Source: JAJPHU01 sp035553375 (GTDB taxonomy: Bacteria > Planctomycetota > Planctomycetia > Gemmatales > Gemmataceae). From it: a stretch of DNA of 64,000 bases. Where the stretch lies: contig DATNCY010000148.1 of assembly GCA_035553375.1 (NCBI GenBank), positions 1-64,000 of the forward strand, given 5' to 3'. The position numbers and the translations under genes were made by a program. Numbering within the stretch: position 1 is the first letter of the stretch; each line of letters begins with the position of its first letter. The notes beneath the pieces were generated by a model. That model had not been told where the DNA came from. It saw nothing but the letters and a program-made list of their open reading frames with translations, and did no database searches. Positions 60,670 to 64,000 of this stretch are shown piece after piece.

Positions 60670-61323
60670 TCAGAATTGCCGCGCTAGAACCAGCCAGATG
60701 GAATTGTCCTCGCCGACGACGGCAGGCCGGCTGCCAACAGCCAAACGAGCTGGTTCATAGCCTTCCCGTGTCGCCAGGTAGCCGCACAATTTGACCGCTT
60801 GGGCGATGTCATCGCTCTGGGCCACCTGGAATTGCAAATCGTAGGGCAGATCATGAAGGTTGACGGCGAGGACATGCAGCAGTCGCACACCAGAGGCGGA
60901 GAGACGATCCGCCTTCTCGAACAGCAGGCTCCGCGGCAGATGGATCGTGAAGTTATCGGACAAGCGCCCTGGGATCGCGTTTTCCAGTGCCCGTAGTATT
61001 TGCGCGGAGGTATTCGCGGAGGGGTTTTGATACATTGGAGCCATTTCCGCTCCGGATTCACTCCCATGCGCCTGCCGCATACGTAGACGCCATACCACGG
61101 AGGCACGCTCCAGCCTGTTTTTTTCGATTTCACCCACGATGCCTCGCCCCCCGGTGCCCTCCAGGAGCGAATTTTTCTTAGCCGCGAATTTCTCCGATTC
61201 TTGCGAGGAAAAGGTGATAATGCAGATAAAGCAGGCCATCAGCAGGGTGACCATGTCGCTGTAGGTGATGATCCAGCTGCTGGCGTGGCTCGTTGTCGCG
61301 TTTGTGTGTTTGTGGTTGGACAT
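60670..61323 (-). CDS. MotB-like protein with degenerate OmpA-type domain (2)
   Basis: 217 residues from MSNHKHTNATTSHASSW. The helix is IITYSDMVTLLMACFICIIT, with Asp in the ion-carrying position. The C-terminal part (LPRSLLFEKADRLSASGVRL, LQFQVAQSDDIAQAVKLCGY, YEPARLAVGSRPAV) has the OmpA strand order, but the peptidoglycan-binding loop is deleted and HTD is QSDD. It starts 31 bases after the PomA-type MotA gene and ends nine bases before the next MotB-like gene. The spacing suggests that one MotA-type protein pairs with two different MotB-type partners. Confidence 0.78.
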   Translation of the reverse strand: MSNHKHTNATTSHASSWIITYSDMVTLLMACFICIITFSSQESEKFAAKKNSLLEGTGGRGIVGEIEKNRLERASVVWRLRMRQAHGSESGAEMAPMYQNPSANTSAQILRALENAIPGRLSDNFTIHLPRSLLFEKADRLSASGVRLLHVLAVNLHDLPYDLQFQVAQSDDIAQAVKLCGYLATREGYEPARLAVGSRPAVVGEDNSIWLVLARQF

Positions 61324-61354
61324 GAAGACGTCTCTGGAAATGCCGCCGGCGGTT

Positions 61355-62125
61355 TTACGCCGCTTTCGCCTCGTTTTCCCGCGATGTGGGAGCCAAAAAC
61401 GCCTTGAGTTTCGACTCCACGGAGCGCGGCGCTTCTCCCTCAATCAACGCGACCAAGCCTTGAATCATCAACTCGCGCAAAAGGGTTTCTTCCTTACCGC
61501 GATTCTCCAATTTGCCGGCCAGCGGTAGGAAGATCATGTTGGCCGCGAACGCGCCATAGAAGGTTGTCACCATCGCCACGGCCATGCCCGCGCCGATTTT
61601 GCTGGGGTCGTCGAGTTCGTGCAGCATCTCAATAAGACCAATCAACGTGCCGACCATGCCGAAGGCCGGCATCGACGCGCCAAGCTGATCGAACATGCGC
61701 TTGCCGACGGCGTGCCGCTCTTCGATGTATTGCAGTTCAATTTGCAACACTTCCTCAACCTTCTCGCGCGAGAAGCCATCGATAACCATTTCCAAACCGC
61801 GAATGAGAAAGGGATCGTCGATTTCGGCCAACTGTTTCTCCAGAGCCAGCAAACCATCGCGCCGGGCCACCGTCGCCAACGCTGTCAGACGACGGAGTTC
61901 GGCGCGCGGATCGGGCAGTTTGTTGAGGATGCAATTCTTGACGATGCCGAAGATGCCAAGCACTTTCTTGGCGGGAAAAAAGATGAACAGCGCCGAGAAC
62001 GAACCGCCGAATGCGACGAGTGCGCCGGGGATGTCCACGAAATCAGACAGTCTGCCGTGCATGAGGATGGCGGTGGCGATGAAGCCGAAGCCCAGCACGG
62101 TGCCGACGATGGTTCCGGTGTCCAT
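61355..62125 (-). CDS. MotA/PomA-type stator channel protein
   Basis: 256 residues from the ATG at 62125, which has AGGAG seven bases upstream. It is of the PomA/MotP length. Four helices; the signature PAFGMVGTLIGLIEMLHELD is followed by IGAGMAVAMVTTFYGAFAAN. The cytoplasmic loop has ATVARRDGLLALEKQLAEID and MVIDGFSREKVEEVLQIELQ. This subfamily often uses sodium but the sequence does not settle the ion. It heads the three-gene stator unit with two MotB-like proteins. Confidence 0.9.
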   Translation of the reverse strand: MDTGTIVGTVLGFGFIATAILMHGRLSDFVDIPGALVAFGGSFSALFIFFPAKKVLGIFGIVKNCILNKLPDPRAELRRLTALATVARRDGLLALEKQLAEIDDPFLIRGLEMVIDGFSREKVEEVLQIELQYIEERHAVGKRMFDQLGASMPAFGMVGTLIGLIEMLHELDDPSKIGAGMAVAMVTTFYGAFAANMIFLPLAGKLENRGKEETLLRELMIQGLVALIEGEAPRSVESKLKAFLAPTSRENEAKAA

Positions 62126-62226
62126 GGACGCTCCTTGTCGATGTCGAAGAGGACACGCTTCCTGTATCGACGCCGTGGTCCCTGACACTTGACTGCCTCC
62201 TTTCAATCGCTTCAAATTACGCCAAT

Positions 62227-62278
62227 TAGCCCGAAGCGCCAGCGACAGGAAGCCCTCATCGCTGGCGCTCCGGGCTTG
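62227..62278. repeat. Palindrome family A upstream of flgB
   Basis: Imperfect arms of about 22 bp (AGCCCGAAGCGCCAGCGA and complement) in the divergent gap between the PomA-type gene and flgB. Confidence 0.82.
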
Positions 62279-62332
62279 TCAACGCCGTCAGAACCACTCA
62301 AGCCGGACTTCGCTATAACCGATACAACCGCC

Positions 62333-62692
62333 ATGAGCCTTACAATCCCACAATCCGATGTGCTAAGCCGTCTGCTCGATGTGGCCCAGATGCGCCATCG
62401 CCTGATTTCTCAAAACCTCGCCAATGTGAACACGCCGGGCTATCACCAACGCGAAGTGTCCTTTGAGGACGCTTTCGCGCGGGCCTTGGGCAAGCAAGGG
62501 GAAAAGGGCGCTCTGGGTGTTACGCCTCGTGTCGTCGAGGGACAGGGTAATGTGGTTCGGCAGGATGGCAACACGGTCGATCTCGACAAAGAGTTGGGCA
62601 GTCTGAACAAGAACTCCCTGCTCTACAGTATGGCCACGCAAATGCTGGTCAGCCGCATCAACATGATGCGCAGCGCCATCACGGGTCATTGA
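62333..62692 (+). CDS. flgB: Flagellar basal-body rod protein FlgB
   Basis: 119 residues. RHRLISQNLANVNTPGYHQR is the rod-protein D0 signature and the C-terminus LLYSMATQMLVSRINMMRSA is typical. FlgB forms the proximal rod. No strong ribosome site is seen before this ATG; the in-frame ORF continues further upstream but the rod signature sets the start. First of flgB-flgC-fliE-fliF. Confidence 0.92.
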   Translation: MSLTIPQSDVLSRLLDVAQMRHRLISQNLANVNTPGYHQREVSFEDAFARALGKQGEKGALGVTPRVVEGQGNVVRQDGNTVDLDKELGSLNKNSLLYSMATQMLVSRINMMRSAITGH

Positions 62693-62767
62693 TGGGACAG
62701 AGGGATTGGGGACAATGTGGTCCCCTCCTCTGTGTTTTCGCTTCTCTCCGCGTACAGGAGACGCTTT

Positions 62768-63223
62768 ATGCATGGAAATCCCTTGTTCGCCGCGGCGGAC
62801 GTCAGCGCGTCGGGACTGGCCGCCGAGCGGCTGCGCCTCGAAGTGGTGGCGAACAACATCGCCAATGCCTTCTCCACACGATCGGCCAACGGCGGCCCCT
62901 ATCGTCGTCAGGATGTCGTCTTTTCAGCCATTCTCAACCAGCAGGGCGTCGGCGCGTCTAGGCGTGGCGGCAGCCATTCCCCGGCCGGCGGAGTTCAAAT
63001 CGCCGGTATCGTCGATGACACGTCGGCGTTTCATCGCATTCACAATCCCGGTCATCCCGACGCCGACCGCGATGGTTATGTGACGATGCCCAACGTCGAT
63101 TTGCCCGTCGAGATGGTGAACATGATTACCGCCAGCCGCGCGTATGAAGCCAATCTTCGCGCCATGCAATTCTTCCGTCAAATGACCGAGCAATCCTATA
63201 GCATTCTCCGTGGTCAGGGGTGA
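62768..63223 (+). CDS. flgC: Flagellar basal-body rod protein FlgC
   Basis: 151 residues. AADVSASGLAAERLRLEVVA and NNIANAFSTRSANGGPYRRQ match FlgC, as does the closing MVNMITASRAYEANLRAMQF. An AGGAGA site precedes the ATG. It follows flgB by 75 bases, with no palindrome between them, unlike most gaps here. Confidence 0.93.
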   Translation: MHGNPLFAAADVSASGLAAERLRLEVVANNIANAFSTRSANGGPYRRQDVVFSAILNQQGVGASRRGGSHSPAGGVQIAGIVDDTSAFHRIHNPGHPDADRDGYVTMPNVDLPVEMVNMITASRAYEANLRAMQFFRQMTEQSYSILRGQG

Positions 63224-63226
63224 TCC

Positions 63227-63517
63227 ATGAGCATTTCTCCTGTATCGCCGGGAATATCCGGCGGCACCGCCGCTGCGCCGGCCGTGGGTTTGGGTTCGGG
63301 CGCCTTCGGTCGCTTGCTGACGCAGTTCGTCGGCGACGCCGGCGCTCAACAGGCGCACGCGGAGCAGGCCGTGCATAACCTCGTGGCGGGGCGAGCGGAC
63401 AATGTGCATAACGTCATGCTGGCGATGGCGAAGGCGGATTTGAGCTTTCATCTCGTGTTGGAAATACGCAATCGCCTCAGCGACGCCTATCAGGAAATCA
63501 TGCGCATGCAGGTGTGA
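63227..63517 (+). CDS. fliE: Flagellar hook-basal body protein FliE
   Basis: 96 residues. The C-terminus (AVHNLVAGRADNVHNVMLAM, then AKADLSFHLVLEIRNRLSDAYQEIMRMQV in two pieces) is diagnostic for FliE, the junction between MS ring and rod. Starts three bases after the flgC stop. Confidence 0.93.
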   Translation: MSISPVSPGISGGTAAAPAVGLGSGAFGRLLTQFVGDAGAQQAHAEQAVHNLVAGRADNVHNVMLAMAKADLSFHLVLEIRNRLSDAYQEIMRMQV

Positions 63518-63638
63518 ATCCGCTTTCCGCTATCCGCTATCCGCTATCCGCTATCCGCCCAATAGACACGCGGATAGCGGATAGCGGATAGCAGATAGTA
63601 GATAGCGGATAGCAGATAGCGGAAAGCGGAAAGCGGAT
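63518..63638. repeat. Word-palindrome (CTATCCG/CGGATAG words) reaching the fliF start codon
   Basis: Left arm 63518-63558 has four CTATCCG words; right arm 63570-63638 has their complements, with AGCAGATAGTAGATAG variants. The right arm ends at base 63638, one base before the fliF ATG, so its GCGGAAAGCGGA words take the place of a ribosome-binding site. Confidence 0.92.
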
Positions 63639-64000
63639 ATGCGATTTCTTCGTCAACTTCTGGAACAGCTACGAACCATCTACCAGGGGATGAGCCGGCC
63701 GCGCCGCATCGCCTTGCTGGTTCTGACCGGCGTGTGCGTGGCGACGATCTTCGCCGTCGGCATTTTCGCTTTCCAGACCGATTATCAGATTCTCTACTCG
63801 GGTCTAAGCCCCGAAGATGCCGGTGCCGTCACCGCCAAATTGCAAGCCCAAGGCGTGCCGTTCCATCTTGGTGCGGGCGGAACGTCGATTCTCGTGCCGG
63901 CCGAGCGATTGCATCAATTGCGTCTGGATCTGGCTGCGGAAGGTGTGCCAAGCAAGGGCAAGGGCTTTGAATTGTTCGACGAAATGAACGTGGGCATGAC
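63639..64000 (+). CDS. fliF: Flagellar MS-ring protein FliF (3' end outside the window)
   Basis: The frame is open from the ATG at 63639 to the window edge (120 codons). The first membrane helix is about residues 22-46, and YQILYSGLSPEDAGAVTAKL, GVPFHLGAGGTSILVPAERL and GKGFELFDEMNVGMT are typical FliF periplasmic ring-building segments. FliF forms the MS ring on which the motor is built. The codon preceding the start belongs to a palindrome, and no purine-rich AGGAG is present, only GCGGAAAGCGGA. Confidence 0.92.
   Translation, partial: MRFLRQLLEQLRTIYQGMSRPRRIALLVLTGVCVATIFAVGIFAFQTDYQILYSGLSPEDAGAVTAKLQAQGVPFHLGAGGTSILVPAERLHQLRLDLAAEGVPSKGKGFELFDEMNVGM

Noticed and set aside
62300..62333. 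A sigma-28-like site (CAAG...CCGATAC) just before flgB
   Set aside because: The spacing is one base too long, the -35 match is poor, and it would leave almost no leader before the ATG.
63518..63638. CRISPR or minisatellite at the fliF leader
   Set aside because: Word length is too short and the two halves are inverted, so it fits the palindrome class rather than an array.

Overview
This window looks like chromosomal DNA from a high-GC planctomycete, most likely of the Gemmata/Zavarzinella type. The evidence is a DUF1559 protein, a PVC-type giant cytochrome c dehydrogenase, a secreted protein with an LETLEGR-type N-terminus, a DUF4175 giant, lipid A synthesis (lpxA), and very many intergenic palindromes. 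No rRNA, tRNA, CRISPR array, transposase or prophage gene was recognised. Taxonomy is inferred from protein families, not from a marker gene.

Layout. 1-3240: tail of a DUF4139-like protein, a PilZ protein, a HAD phosphatase/phosphomutase, and a two-gene membrane unit with DUF1559. 3390-9870: a ThuA-like protein followed by a 1712-residue mosaic protein (deacetylase-like, VCBS, PVC dehydrogenase, HEAT, cytochrome c, carbohydrate-binding-like). 9889-21450: glycogen-synthase-like glycosyltransferase, HEAT protein, 1944-residue DUF4175 coiled-coil protein, and a redoxin/cytochrome c/copper-monooxygenase-like/EF-hand protein. 21618-22462: an HTH/PIN toxin-antitoxin pair flanked by an exact 22-base direct repeat. 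22900-26910: lpxA facing hisB-hisC-hisD. 27002-34422: a Gld-like ABC exporter operon (ATPase, permease, GldG-like, DUF4340). 34817-35362: a small exported protein.

35421-64000 is largely a flagellar locus. On the minus strand flgM, fliC, fliD and fliS lead into a TPR/O-GlcNAc-transferase-like protein, a TPR/radical-SAM protein and a sugar C-methyltransferase-like protein; the order suggests a flagellin glycosylation module. On the plus strand two TPR proteins, a FlgN-like chaperone, fliK, flgD and flgE follow. Then come fliL-fliM-fliN, an HDOD-GGDEF regulator, five stator-like genes (two MotA-like, three MotB-like, none with an intact peptidoglycan-binding domain), and flgB-flgC-fliE-fliF running off the end. 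A PilZ protein lies in the same locus, so c-di-GMP production and sensing are encoded beside the motor.

A second layer runs across the whole window: about 27 long inverted repeats in several families. Most lie at gene ends. At least five supply the stop codon of the gene they follow, three sit in frame inside genes, and one reaches the fliF start codon.
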